Shown here one piece after another: positions 7,704 through 15,917 of a stretch of 26,674 nucleotides of DNA. A program made the position numbers and the translations under genes. Position 1 is the first letter of the stretch. The number at the start of each line of letters is the position of its first letter. The notes under the pieces are model-generated. The model ran no database searches. It worked only from the letters and a program-made list of their open reading frames with translations, and had not been told where the DNA came from. Source of the DNA: Dunaliella salina (Eukaryota; Chlorophyta; Chlorophyceae; Chlamydomonadales; Dunaliellaceae); assembly GCA_002284615.2 (NCBI GenBank), contig MU070005.1:56960-83633 (forward strand). Reading direction: 5' to 3'.

Positions 7704-8258
7704 GTATGTAGTGCTCTCCACATCACATGCAGTGCTATGTGTAGAAGGGACAAGACTCCTTTTCTCTCCAGCAACTTCACTTGCTTGATCTTGAGTGACT
7801 TATGACATTTAAACTGATGAGGTTAATCGGACTTGGTGGAGGAAGTACAAAGTGGAGAAGAAACTTGGACATCATATCAAAAATCAGTGTGCGCTAGCTT
7901 TGCTGAAAGGACAATGAATGCATTGCTTTGGTGACGATGTGTTAGAGAACTATGTCCTGGCCATTGGCTCTTTAATTTGTGGAATTTGAATTATGATCTG
8001 AGGGATGCTGGATTAGTGAAGCATCATGCATATTTGTGGCTTTGAGTGAAAGCAGCAGCAATTGCTTCCATCCGGTTGGGGTAGGATTGGTTAGGCAATA
8101 AACGTGTGGGCTGTAAATGTGTGGGCTGTTTGAAACTCTGGAGACCTGATGCTTATCAGAGGCGTTTGGGCATAACAATATGCATGGTATTGAGGGTGGC
8201 TAAACAAAAGTCTCTCTTTGGGTACCAAAGTGCAGTGATTATCTTACTCCTCTTGCAG
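7704..8258 (+). other. Intron 2, nothing else seen
   Basis: The 555-bp proposed intron runs from GTATGT to CTCTTGCAG. Apart from the word GTAAATGTGTGGGCTG next to a near copy at about 8102-8128, no feature is visible. Confidence 0.5.
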
Positions 8259-8853
8259 GTGACTTCCACATGTCAACAAAGCAGCACTCCCATGGGAACC
8301 CCAGATACCATGCCATAGGCGTGTACCTCGTCACAGGCTGGGTGCTGCTGGAGGCAGCAGGGCTCACCGACTTCTACAGCGATGTTGGCGAGTTTCTGAA
8401 GAAGCACCACTTCAGGTGCTGCAGCAGGCACGCCAGCAGGTGCAAGAGCAGCAGGAGGAGCGGCAGCAGAGGCAGCTGGAACAGCAGGAGCAGCCAGTGC
8501 AGGAAGTGCAGAAGCAACTGGATCAGCAGCAGCTCGAGCGGGAGCAACAGGCAGGGCAGGAGCTGATGGAGCAAGAGGTGCTGGAGCAGCTGGATCAGCA
8601 GCAACTTGAGCGAGAGCAGCAGATGGAGGAGGAGATGGAGCAGGAGCTGCTGCAGCAAGATGCGCTGGAGCAGTCGGAGCAGTGGGTGGCAGCAACGGAT
8701 GAGATGGAGCTGGAACAGCAAGAGCAGTGGGATCAGGAGGAGCAGCTACAGCAGCAGCAGCCAGAGGAGCTCGCCGAGGAAGAGGAGCAGAGGGATCTGC
8801 AACGTGGCGATGCGACCTTTTGGAGGGGCAGCACGGACTGGGACGATTAGGAT
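8259..8853 (+). pseudogene. Exon 3, ending in a Gln/Glu-rich coiled-coil-like tail
   Basis: In phase with exon 2 it reads GDFHMSTKQHSHGNPRYHAI, GVYLVTGWVLLEAAGLTDFY and GEFLKKHHF. At about 8413 the frame that makes sense shifts by one base, giving VLQQARQQVQEQQEERQQRQ and about 140 further residues of Gln, Glu and Leu, ending STDWDD and a stop (8851-8853). The tail is long, charged and heptad-like, so a coiled coil is likely. Without the shift the frame becomes Ser/Arg-rich and stops soon after 8566. A sequencing slip or a real frameshift both explain this. The Gln/Glu tail on its own is a clean open frame. Confidence 0.5.
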
Positions 8854-8916
8854 GTTTCCTTCCCCGCTGCAGCAGACGCCCTTCCCTTTGTTTGTTGTTC
8901 CTTCTGCCCTTTGTTT

Positions 8917-9086
8917 CCTGTTTGCTTCTTCCTTTTTTTCGAGTTGCTCTTTGTTCCTGTTTGCTTCTTCCTTTTTTTTGAGTTGCTCTTTGTTCCTGTT
9001 TGCTTCTTCCTTTTTTTCGAGTTGCTCTTTGTTCCTGTTTGCATCTTCCTTTTTTTCGAGTTGCTCTTTGTTCCTGTTGCTTTCAT
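8917..9086. repeat. 39-bp minisatellite, about four copies
   Basis: The unit is built on GTTCCTGTTTGCTTCTTCC followed by a T run and CGAGTTGCTCTTT. Copies start near 8917, 8956, 8995 and 9034, and a partial copy starts near 9073. They differ mainly in T-run length. On the minus strand the unit reads as SNSKKRKKQTGTK repeats, an artefact of the satellite. Confidence 0.9.
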
Positions 9087-9116
9087 TTAGAGCTGCAGCA
9101 GACGCCCTTGAGGGGC

Positions 9117-9199
9117 CTTTGGTGTAGCGTTTCCCCTCGGTGTAGCTTTACCCCTTGGTGTAGCTTTCCCCCTTTGGTGTAGCTTTTCCCCTTTGGGAT
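9117..9199. repeat. About 20-bp repeat GGTGTAGCTTT-CCCCTT
   Basis: Four units of the GGTGTAGC-(G/T)TT-xCCCCT type follow one another. A few bases before, GCTGCAGCAGACGCCCTT (9093-9110) repeats 8867-8884, so the whole 39-bp satellite is bracketed by a direct repeat. Confidence 0.8.
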
Positions 9200-9455
9200 G
9201 GGAAGGAAAGGAAAGGAAAGGATAGGATAGGAAAAGGGGAAAAAGGAGTGGAAAAAGGAAAAGAGGAAAGGGAAGGGTAAGAGAAAGGGAAAAAATTAAG
9301 GAAAAGGGAAAGCAAAGCATAAGGAAGGAAAGCAAAGCATAAGATAGGAAATCAAAGCAAAGCAAAGCAAAAGCAAAGCAAAGCAAAGCAAAGCAAAGCA
9401 AAGCAAAGCAAAGGAAAGCAAGGCAAAGCAAAGGAAAGCAAAGCAAAGCATGCAT
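9200..9455. repeat. Polypurine tract, (GGAAA)n then (GCAAA)n
   Basis: About 255 bp are nearly all purine on the plus strand, changing from GGAAA/GGATA units to AAAGC units. Such tracts can form triplex or slipped structures. The Leu/Phe-rich antisense frame here is an artefact. Confidence 0.9.
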
Positions 9456-9691
9456 CCCTAGTTGAGATGTAAGGTCCAAAGGTTATACTTTTTCAAAAAG
9501 AAAAGGAAAAACTGCGCAGGCAATGAAAACACTCCCCACATCAATTAAGGAAAAGGGGATACCTAGGGCCGAGGCACCGGAAAAAAAAAATCTACGCAAG
9601 CCAAAGGCCGTGTGCATTAAGGGAAGAACCCCAAACAAAAGTTAGAGGCCTCACCAGGACCCCTTCACCAAGAGGAAGCAAAAGGAAGAAG

Positions 9692-10195
9692 TCAGTGAGG
9701 ACCAGGAGGATTACTGGCCGTTGCCCGTGCCTGACCTTGATGATGAGAGTTGGAAGAGGTTTTTTCGAGAGTGCGTCTAGTGCTAGCAAGTTTGTAAGCA
9801 TACTGAACAGAATGAGCGTGAAGCTTCCGAGCAAGCTTGGTGGCCTTGCAAGTGTCAAGACCAAGCTCCTTAAGGAGCTTAAGAGGCCCCAATGTGCGCG
9901 GCTTGTAGATGACTCCTCCCACACCTAACAGGATAGTATGGAGGGTGACTTGAGACAAGGCCCTTGAGAGATGATGGCACCTTGAGAGATGATGGCAAAG
10001 GTCGCGGTGCTGCTGCTTGGAGGCCTCAAGCTGGCTGTTGGGCCGAATGTCCTCACAGTATTTGACTTCTACAAGGTGAATGTGTCTCTGATCTGGGAGG
10101 AGCTGGCTGGGGTCACGGGCCTTGGAAGTGGGTGAAGTGGCTGTGGCGAGTGCTGAGTCCTCCCTGTTACCCCCGTGCCCCCTTGCATTTCTCAA
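9692..10195 (-). CDS. PD-(D/E)XK-like nuclease C-terminal part, minus copy
   Basis: This 167-codon open frame begins with a linker (GNREDSALATATSPTSKARD). It then reads RHIHLVEVKYCED (Glu codon 10069-10067, Lys 10063-10061), QLEASKQQHRDLC, LHTILLGVGGVIY, KLARKLHAHSVQYAYKL and NPPGPH. It is the best-preserved version of this half-domain in the window, because it has no ambiguous bases. The PD half is in the neighbouring frame (10252-10249), so a frameshift separates them near 10200-10230. The short duplication HLSRCHHLSR (CACCTTGAGAGATGATGGC twice, near 9961-9996) is specific to this copy. The nuclease role is inferred by analogy with R2-type elements. Confidence 0.6.
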   Translation of the reverse strand: MRNARGHGGNREDSALATATSPTSKARDPSQLLPDQRHIHLVEVKYCEDIRPNSQLEASKQQHRDLCHHLSRCHHLSRALSQVTLHTILLGVGGVIYKPRTLGPLKLLKELGLDTCKATKLARKLHAHSVQYAYKLASTRRTLEKTSSNSHHQGQARATASNPPGPH

Positions 10196-10227
10196 TTGAC
10201 AATGGGGATTTGACCTGGGCGCTCTTT

Positions 10228-10640
10228 TCAGAGGACAACTAATAGAGCATCAGGCCAACTGGAAGTGAGCCTATCTTTGTCCGGGAAGCGGCAGGGAATA
10301 ATATACTTAGGGAGGGTTCTATTAGTTGCGTCTTCTGGGATCCGTAGGTCTTGCAAGGCAAGACAGTCTGCACTGCCAGTGTCCATTGAGGCAATACCTG
10401 CCCCAAAAGGGCCTTTGTTGATGGCTTTTAGGAGGATTCTGCTGGCAATATTGTATCGCTCAGTGACCATACCAGACATGGTTGAATTTTTACATCTTGA
10501 TAGGATGTGGAGGGCACTGTCAAGTCCCCCACAGAGGGGGCAATGTAGGTTGATGGGAATTTTGAAGCGCACTGCGTGTTTTTGATTGAAGAGGGTACCT
10601 GCACGGTATTCAAAGATGTTTTGCCTCATTTTGGTTATAC
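10228..10640 (-). CDS. CCHC knuckle and PD motif, minus copy
   Basis: The family-A part of this frame reads NQKHAVRFKIPINLHCPLCG and continues through DSALHILSRC. That is a canonical C-x2-C-x7-H-x4-C knuckle, without the two extra residues of copy 1. Then follow TERYNIASR, NRTLPKYIIP and SSWPDALLVV with the Pro-Asp pair. It stops at 10230-10228. The open frame formally extends up to 10719, but the part above about 10640 is antisense of copy 2 and is not family-A coding. In intact relatives the frame would run on to the E-x-K half. Confidence 0.65.
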
Positions 10641-10798
10641 ATGTCCATTCAATCTCCCCAATCTTCAAGATGCTCTCAAATCCCACATGCATTCTAAACA
10701 CAAGCTTGGATATGCCCACGCCAAAACAGGTTACTACTCTTACTATAAAAACTTATTACCGCAAGTAGATTAAAAAATCAGCAATGCCTTTAGAAATA

Positions 10799-11209
10799 TG
10801 CCCAACATCTCTGTACCCATGAAGCGTACCATCCTGCAGTACCGCAAAGGCACCCAACCAAAAACATGCAGTGCGTTTTAAAAGGTCAACTGATCCATCT
10901 TGCCCCCTCCCAGGTTGCCATCACTTGGACAGCACACTATACTTGCTCTCAGACTGCCAAAACCATATCATTTCCAACATGAAAACTGAACGCCATAACG
11001 TTGCAGGCAGAATGATTACAAAAGCCCTCAGCAAATGCCCTGCAGGGGCAGGCCTAGTACACACAGAAATAGGAAGCGATTTTAAGCTTGCTCAACACAA
11101 CCTCCAACTCCCTACACATGCCTCAAACAGAACGTTACCTGCNTACTTCTTCCCTCGCAACCTTCCAGNGAGGAAAAGACTCAACTCCAGTCGACCAGAT
11201 GCTGTTTAG
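10799..11209 (+). pseudogene. CCHC knuckle and PD motif, copy 2
   Basis: The reading passes the same TAA as copy 1 (DQVD-stop-KISN) near 10770 and then small deletions. It goes on to HAVRFKRSTDPSCPLPGCHH, the His/Cys pair, TERHNVAGRMITKAL, LPTHASNRTLP and RPDAV, and ends at the same TAG as copy 1 (11207-11209). Ambiguous bases at 11143 and 11169 match those at 4304 and 4330. The segment is non-functional as it stands. Confidence 0.65.
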
Positions 11210-11345
11210 ATCAACCCTTTTAATGCCAAACATACTTCTAACGGTGTTTCTCCTACCCATTCCCATCACGCTTTGCGCAGCTTGTCATGGAGGACCACCA
11301 GAACTAGCCGCATGGGGCAACCTCATGAACTTCAAGCAAATAAAC

Positions 11346-11355
11346 GCCATGTGCA
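11346..11355. repeat. 10-bp duplication left of the telomere block
   Basis: GCCATGTGCA appears here and again at 11466-11475. Copy 1 has it once (about 4508-4517), so it was duplicated when the block entered. Confidence 0.9.
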
Positions 11356-11465
11356 GGGTTTAGGGTTTAGGGTTTAGGGTTTAGCTCAACCCTAAACCCT
11401 AAACCCTAGACCCTAAACCCTAAACCCTTTACCTAAACCCTAAACCCTAAACCCTAAAAACCCTA
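11356..11465. repeat. Head-to-head interstitial telomere repeats
   Basis: Four GGGTTTA units (11356-11383) and a GCTCAA spacer precede about ten CCCTAAA units to 11465, with minor variants (CCCTAGA, CCTAAA). TTTAGGG is the plant-type telomere repeat used by many green algae. Polarity is as in end-to-end telomere fusions, yet the block is only 110 bp and sits inside the nuclease region of family-A copy 2 between 10-bp direct repeats. Confidence 0.97.
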
Positions 11466-11824
11466 GCCATGTGCACCTGATAGGAATCAAGTTCTGTGAA
11501 GACACGAGGCCAGTGCATCAGTTGAACGCAGCAAAACAGCAGCATGCAGACCTTTGTAAACTTATCAATGCTAAAGCTGTTACAATTCACCCTATTCTCC
11601 TGGGTGTAGGTGGAACTATTTACAATGAGTATACCCTGAAACAATTCAAACAACTAGGATTGGATCATCAGCGTGCCACGAAGCTTGCTCAACAACTTCA
11701 TGCCCATTCTGTTCAATATGCCCACAAACTAGTCACCATACGCCGCGCTATTGATAACATCAATACTTCCCACAGCCAGGTTCTAGAGCCAGGTGCTTCT
11801 AGTAACCCTCCAGATCCACATTAG
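11466..11824 (+). CDS. PD-(D/E)XK-like nuclease C-terminal part, copy 2
   Basis: Immediately right of the telomere block the protein resumes as HLIGIKFCEDTRP, where copy 1 has HLIEIKFCED. The Glu of the E-x-K motif is therefore changed to Gly (GGA), which should destroy nuclease activity. The rest is open and free of ambiguous bases: QLNAAKQQHADLC, IHPILLGVGGTIY, KLAQQLHAHSVQYAHKLV, and the stop at 11822-11824. It gives the sequence hidden behind the ambiguous positions of copy 1. Confidence 0.65.
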
Positions 11825-11980
11825 CATTCTCTTTTTCATACCTTGTGGTGGAGGGGGCACACGGCTCTTTTTTGAGCCTATGTGTCTCCTCTTCCTTAGT
11901 TGATGTGGGAGAGTTTCTCTGCCTACGTAGTTCTTTTCTTTTCTTTTCTTTTCTTTTCTTTTCTTTTCTTTTCTTTTCTT
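11825..11980 (+). other. Family-A 3' UTR, hairpin and TTTTC tail (copy 2)
   Basis: The stem GGCTC (11863-11867) with GAGCC (11874-11878) has a T6 loop. Then come TTCCTTAGTTGATGT, TGCCTACGTAG and at least nine TTTTC units. The longer tail than in copy 1 suggests tail length is variable. Confidence 0.8.
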
Positions 11981-12004
11981 CTCTTGTTCACCGTAGGGAC
12001 ATTG

Positions 12005-12320
12005 TGACGTCCCATTAGAACTGGGTCACCTTTAACGGTTAAAGGCAGAAAACACACAAAGCGAAAGCTTGCTTCCTTATGCAGAGAGATTAGCAAGAGA
12101 TAAGGCATATGTACAGAGCATAAGAAAGCAAGAAGTGCAAGAAATTTTTGAACTCAAGGCAAGCTTGGTAGACAGAGAACAGCTAGCAAAAATACAAGAA
12201 AACTGGGTTGAGAGGACTTTCTGGTGAGGACACTGCAAGCTTGCTAGCTTGTTCGTTAGTGGACCTTCCCTTAATGCACACGGCCTCTGGCTTGCAAAAA
12301 CTCTCCTTTTCCTTTTTTTC
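12005..12320 (+). mobile_element. Repeat fragment: leader, short ORF and a family-A-like 3' end
   Basis: GTCCCATTAGAACTGGG (12010-12026) is shared with 13917-13933. A frame open from 12036 to TGA 12225-12227 reads AENTQSESLLPYAERLARDK, then KQEVQEIFELKASLVDREQL and ENWVERTFW, a charged helical peptide of unknown role. Just after it, CTTCCCTTAATGCACACGGC (12246-12265) and a pyrimidine run match the 3' end of the minus family-A copy. So this may be a short non-autonomous element using family-A machinery. The linkage of the three parts is inferred. Confidence 0.45.
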
Positions 12321-13866
12321 TTTAGGCGCTGGCCCTTTGGATTTATGTTGCAAGTGATAGTTTTAGGGCAGTCGATCTTTATGGGATGAAAAATGATGCT
12401 CCGGCTTGTTGCACATTCGTACTTTTGGAGGCTGTGACACTGTAATATGCAGATCTCAGGAGCCGCCAGTCTGGGATCTTGGGATCTAGGGTTTGCATGC
12501 ATGATTATATGTAAGGTCTGATGGCTATTTATTAAACACAGACTTTGAAGAGGTTGCAAGGTCTTGGTGCATAGGAGCAAGTTGTTTCCTCCATGTATAT
12601 TTTGATTTAAAAGAGAGGAATGTGTTCCGTTTCCCTGCAAGCTGTTGACTGCTGTGGCATCAATTTCCTTCGATAATTTCTTTTTACAAGCCCTCAAGTT
12701 AGGGTTGCAACGGAAGACTATTTTTTTCTTCAGTTCTCCGGCGGCAATAAGTCATTTTTCGGCGAGTGCGGTAGGAGAGTTTCAAGTTCCAAGGGGGGGG
12801 GGCCATACAAGAATCCATGAATGAAATCTGGCCTGCATGTCCTTCACACACCTCCACAAGAAGAGACTGAGACAAGCTGGAAGCACAGCTAAGACCCACA
12901 CACGGCCAGCACATTGGCAGGCAGGCAGGCAGGCAGGCGGGATGATGGAACACGCCAAGATAGCCAAGTTTTGGCAGGTTGGAACTGGCAAGCAGCGAGG
13001 TCAAAACTAAACTCAAACAGGTTTGTAAATTCCCCAAGAGAGGAAAAGATGGTGACCTTATTGCATGAGCAGCAATCAAGGAGAGGTCGCACATCTCACT
13101 TGCTTACAAGAACCTCAATTCTATTGCCAGACAAAGAAGTGAGTGATTGCATGTGTTTCATACTTCGATCAGGAGGAGCAAGAGGAAGAAGGTCGCTTTG
13201 AGGAGGCTGGAACATCAGACTTTCCGAGGGGAACTTGGCAAGGACTGTGGCATGGTCAGGATAACATGCGAACCAGCGCATGTAACCTTTCTTGTCCATC
13301 CCATCTGGCTGGGGAAGGGCATGAAGGCAGCAGTCGGGCTAGTTATGCTAGCAATTGAATACAGGGCAAGCATGACTAGGCAGCAGATAAATTTGTCATT
13401 ATAGGCTGGGTGGTAAAAGGAAAAGCGTGAAGATTTGGTCACAAACATGTCAGTGTTGGCCTTAAAAAAAAATGTCTTGAGCAAAGGGCTACAGTTTGCT
13501 CTGGAATGGGTGTAAAAATCATGAGGTCTTGCAAGCTGGTGACCAAAGAAATTGTTTTCGTAACCAGTGTAGAGCGCATGAGGGCTTGAAGGATATGCAC
13601 TATTCTACACAAAGTGCTGGACTCTTGTTTTCTGATTGCCTCTTCAAGATGGGATGTGTACCTGTAAGATGCCCTTAATTTCTGTTGCTTTATTTTCAAC
13701 GAGGTTTTGAATGGAGGTGTGGAGACCAGCTTGTCTGGCCACACTGTATGCTTGAAGCAGGATTTGTAGACAGTGAGGAGTAAAAATGCCTGCACATTTC
13801 CCTTAGGTGTCATAAATGTATGCAGCTTGAGTAGTGATTGCAAGAGGAAGTTTTGGCTGACCATCA
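12321..13866. other. No convincing gene
   Basis: Open frames overlap on both strands without domain or splice support. Simple sequence includes a G10 run at 12793-12802 and six GGCA units at 12915-12938. Confidence 0.45.
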
Positions 13867-14208
13867 GTGTCTCCGTTGGATCTTTTTCACTTGTTCATTA
13901 TAAAGGCAAAGCAAGGTCCCATTAGAGCTGGGCAAAAAAGACAGAAAAACACACAAGGCGGAGTTGGTCTCCTGAAGGAGAACAGCTTGGCGAAGATTCT
14001 TCAAAGGCTCCTAGAAAATGGTAAAGGCAATGCGCGTCGTGTAAGCACAACCATGCAGGAAGCATGTCCAAAACCCACACCCCAAACGTTCAACCAGGGC
14101 AATGAACAGCTAAGGTTCCGTAAATACCTTTTGCAAGAAAGGGATGGATCGAGTGATAAATGGTTTGCCAAAGGGGACAGCCGTCCTTGGCAAGCCAAGC
14201 ATTCTTGA
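13867..14208 (+). CDS. Unknown ORF sharing a leader with the 12-kb fragment
   Basis: The open frame of about 113 codons has a first codon (GTG-type) that need not be the real start. After the shared leader (GTCCCATTAGAGCTGGG at 13917) it reads RQKNTQGGVGLLKENSLAKI, NGKGNARRVSTTMQEACPKP, TFNQGNEQLRFRKYLLQ and WFAKGDSRPWQAKHS before a stop. The KNTQ...LL start is parallel to ENTQ...LL at 12048, which supports a repeated coding family over chance. Basic, no transmembrane segment, no known domain. It may be an ORF1/gag-like remnant. Confidence 0.35.
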   Translation: MSPLDLFHLFIIKAKQGPIRAGQKRQKNTQGGVGLLKENSLAKILQRLLENGKGNARRVSTTMQEACPKPTPQTFNQGNEQLRFRKYLLQERDGSSDKWFAKGDSRPWQAKHS

Positions 14209-14860
14209 AAGCCCTCAAACAAAAGGTTCGTGCAATACTCCTTCAAGTTCTGATGATCAGTGAATCGCAGCTTCAGCAAGCAACCCACCAAACCTGAGAG
14301 TTTATTTTAAGGGGCAGAGGGATGAGCAGCCAAACAGGAGCAGGAAGCAAGCTGAAACTGCCGGGCAGGCCCTCAGGCTCAAACTCCTATAACAGTCTGG
14401 GCACAAGGACACGACCAGAAGACATGCTCTCTTTGCTGGAAAGCTTGAAAAGAGGAGCAGGCTGCATTCGCTGTGAGCCACCCGTAAACACAATCAGAGC
14501 CTCTGGCTCATGGGATGCCATGGATGCCCGTTCCTGGAGATCCCGTGCAGTAGCAAACGCCACCAGATCTCCTTCCACCTGTTGTTCCCCTGGATTCTCT
14601 GTACCTTGTGGATACGGCTTGGGAGTGGAGCATGCCACACCAGGGAAGGGAGCGTAGGGGGCTGGGTCAGGCGCTGGTAAGGAAGGTCAAAGCGAGGGTA
14701 TAGCAGAGCATGCACACTGGTGCCAGGCCGCTTGTCTTGCAGTGCGAGTTGTTGAAAGCTGGATGGCTGCCACCTGTCTCACCGTGAACCTTCTAGAAGA
14801 GAGGCTCGGATGATTATCATGACCATGAAGAGTGGAGTGCCTTTTGAGAGGTTCTCAAAG
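14209..14860. other. No convincing gene
   Basis: A plus frame (14322-14657) and antisense frames overlap. Neither has recognisable motifs. Confidence 0.4.
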
Positions 14861-14864
14861 GCTC

Positions 14865-14965
14865 TCAAAAGAAAAGAAAAAGGAAAAGCCTATGCAAGCC
14901 AAAGGCTGCGTGCACAAAGGGAAGGCCTCTAACTGGAAAGCTTGAGGCTCACCAGAGCGCCCTTA
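14865..14965 (-). mobile_element. Solo 3' end of family A (AATGCACACGG type)
   Basis: The reverse complement reads TTAGAGGCCTTCCCTTTGTG, CACGCAGCCTTTGGCTTGCA and TTTTCCTTTTTC. It matches the end of the minus copy (about 9690-9580), including GGCCTCTAAC. No coding part is attached. Confidence 0.6.
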
Positions 14966-14984
14966 GAACCTACACTAGACACAG

Positions 14985-15446
14985 CTAGCCTAGGAGAGAG
15001 CCAGGAACAGATCTAACGGGGATCTGAAGGGTTGCTCGCCATGCCTCTGGACGCCTAGACTCTCCTCCCATTCCATCAGACCCTCCAAGGCTTGCCCGAG
15101 TATTGTTGCTCTTGCTGCTCCTTGTGCTGCTCCTGCTGCTCCTGAATGGAGGTTTTGCTGGGAAGGGCGCCCTTCCGAGGCCACCAAAGCTGAGTCCTTC
15201 AGAAGGTAGAGGGCTTGTGTTTGCTGTTGATGCTGTTGATGTGTCGTCTGAGGAGGCTCCCACTCCGGCTGTTGCCTCCCCTGATGATACCATAGTGGCT
15301 GCTGCCAATGTTGCTGGTGCTCTCGCTGATGTCCCTGTCTCTGATATTGCTGGTGCTCCTGCAGCTGCTGCCATATAGCAAAAAAAATGCATTTTGTTCG
15401 TGCCCTTCTTGTTGCTGTTTTTGTTATTCTTGGATCCTAATACCAT
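14985..15446 (-). CDS. Possible Ala/Ser/Thr-rich ORF
   Basis: A 153-codon minus frame is rich in Ala, Ser, Thr and Gly with an RSSRSSTRSSKS stretch. An overlapping plus frame (15103-15378) is equally open because the region has triplet periodicity. No motif decides between them, and no splice sites or neighbours help. Either could be part of a low-complexity host protein; both could be chance. Confidence 0.2.
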   Translation of the reverse strand: MVLGSKNNKNSNKKGTNKMHFFCYMAAAAGAPAISETGTSARAPATLAAATMVSSGEATAGVGASSDDTSTASTANTSPLPSEGLSFGGLGRAPFPAKPPFRSSRSSTRSSKSNNTRASLGGSDGMGGESRRPEAWRATLQIPVRSVPGSLLG

Positions 15447-15734
15447 GAGGTCCGCTATTTGTAATCAGATTTCACACCTGTTTGTGGGCAGGATGTCTGC
15501 TTGGGGGTTGGTAGTTTCTGGGTCAAAGTACGCCCTGTTTCGTACAGGGCTGCAAGCCAGTTTCCCCTTGAGTGCCCTGTGGAACCCTCGTAGCCTTGGC
15601 GAGTGACATTGCCTACATTGATGTCAGCAGCTGGTAAGTGCAGGTGCGAAAATTCAATACAAAGGAGGTTTGCCAATATCATACCCTCGGCTGGCTAGTC
15701 CTTTGAGCTATTAGGTAAGCCGTGTGCTTCTCTA

Positions 15735-15890
15735 CCAACTTTCATGTATGGAGATGTGGCTCTTCCTGCAAAAGAACAATTTAGATACCTGGGCATGCTT
15801 GTTGACAAGCACATGAATTTGAATGTGTCTGAGGAGCGTGCTGTGCGGCCTTACATGGCTGCGCAGCAAAAGATTAGAGTTTGTACATGA
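15735..15890 (+). pseudogene. Reverse transcriptase thumb fragment (family B)
   Basis: The frame reads PTFMYGDVALPAKEQFRYLG then MLVDKHMNLNVSEERAVRPY and AAQQKI before stops. The F-x-YLG-x-x-(V/L)D pattern marks the end of the RT core in LINEs. The catalytic YADD box would lie upstream and is not present in this truncated copy. A one-base shift restores a readable frame up to about 15915. Confidence 0.65.
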
Positions 15891-15917
15891 ACATGAGCTT
15901 AGGGATAGGTCACACGT

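Larger units (their letters stand above)
9480..10640 (-). mobile_element. Family-A retroelement, minus-strand copy
   Basis: The minus strand encodes, from 10640 down, the C-terminal half of family A: CCHC knuckle, PD motif, E-x-K segment and NPPGPH end. It diverges from copies 1 and 2 and belongs to another subfamily. The 3' UTR (9690-9580) has TTCCCTTAATGCACACGG, GGCTTGCGTAG and a T run. Immediately beyond is a second 3' end of the other type (about 9572-9486: CCTTAATTGATGT, TGCCTGCGCAG, TTTTTCC). So either a composite end or a copy inserted at another copy's tail is present. It meets copy 2 head to head near 10640-10650. Confidence 0.8.
10650..11980 (+). mobile_element. Family-A retroelement, copy 2
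   Basis: This copy aligns with copy 1 from about 3514 to the 3' tail, lacks the nested LINE, and ends in a long TTTTC tail (11931-11978). By eye, divergence from copy 1 is about 7% over the first 330 bp. Over the segment matching 4184-4640 it is only 1-2%, including shared ambiguous bases. It carries a 12-bp deletion and a second small deletion around 10829-10856, and the telomere-repeat block at 11356-11465. Confidence 0.85.

Noticed and set aside
8273..8721. Antisense Ala/Pro-rich and Leu-rich frames
   Set aside because: They mirror the Gln/Glu-rich tail on the plus strand.
8847..9086. Minus frame with KKRKKQTGTK repeats resembling a nuclear signal
   Set aside because: It arises from the 39-bp minisatellite; no splice or start support.
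8917..9086. CRISPR-like array
   Set aside because: Units are contiguous without unique spacers, and the DNA is eukaryotic.
9087..9479. Minus Leu/Phe-rich frame resembling a membrane protein
   Set aside because: It is the antisense of the polypurine tract.
15103..15378. Secreted protein with a Leu-rich signal peptide
   Set aside because: The Leu run comes from a CTG/CTC-biased stretch, and an antisense frame is equally open.
15460..15730. Upstream RT core of the family-B copy at 15.7 kb
   Set aside because: No YADD box or other RT motif could be read in any frame.
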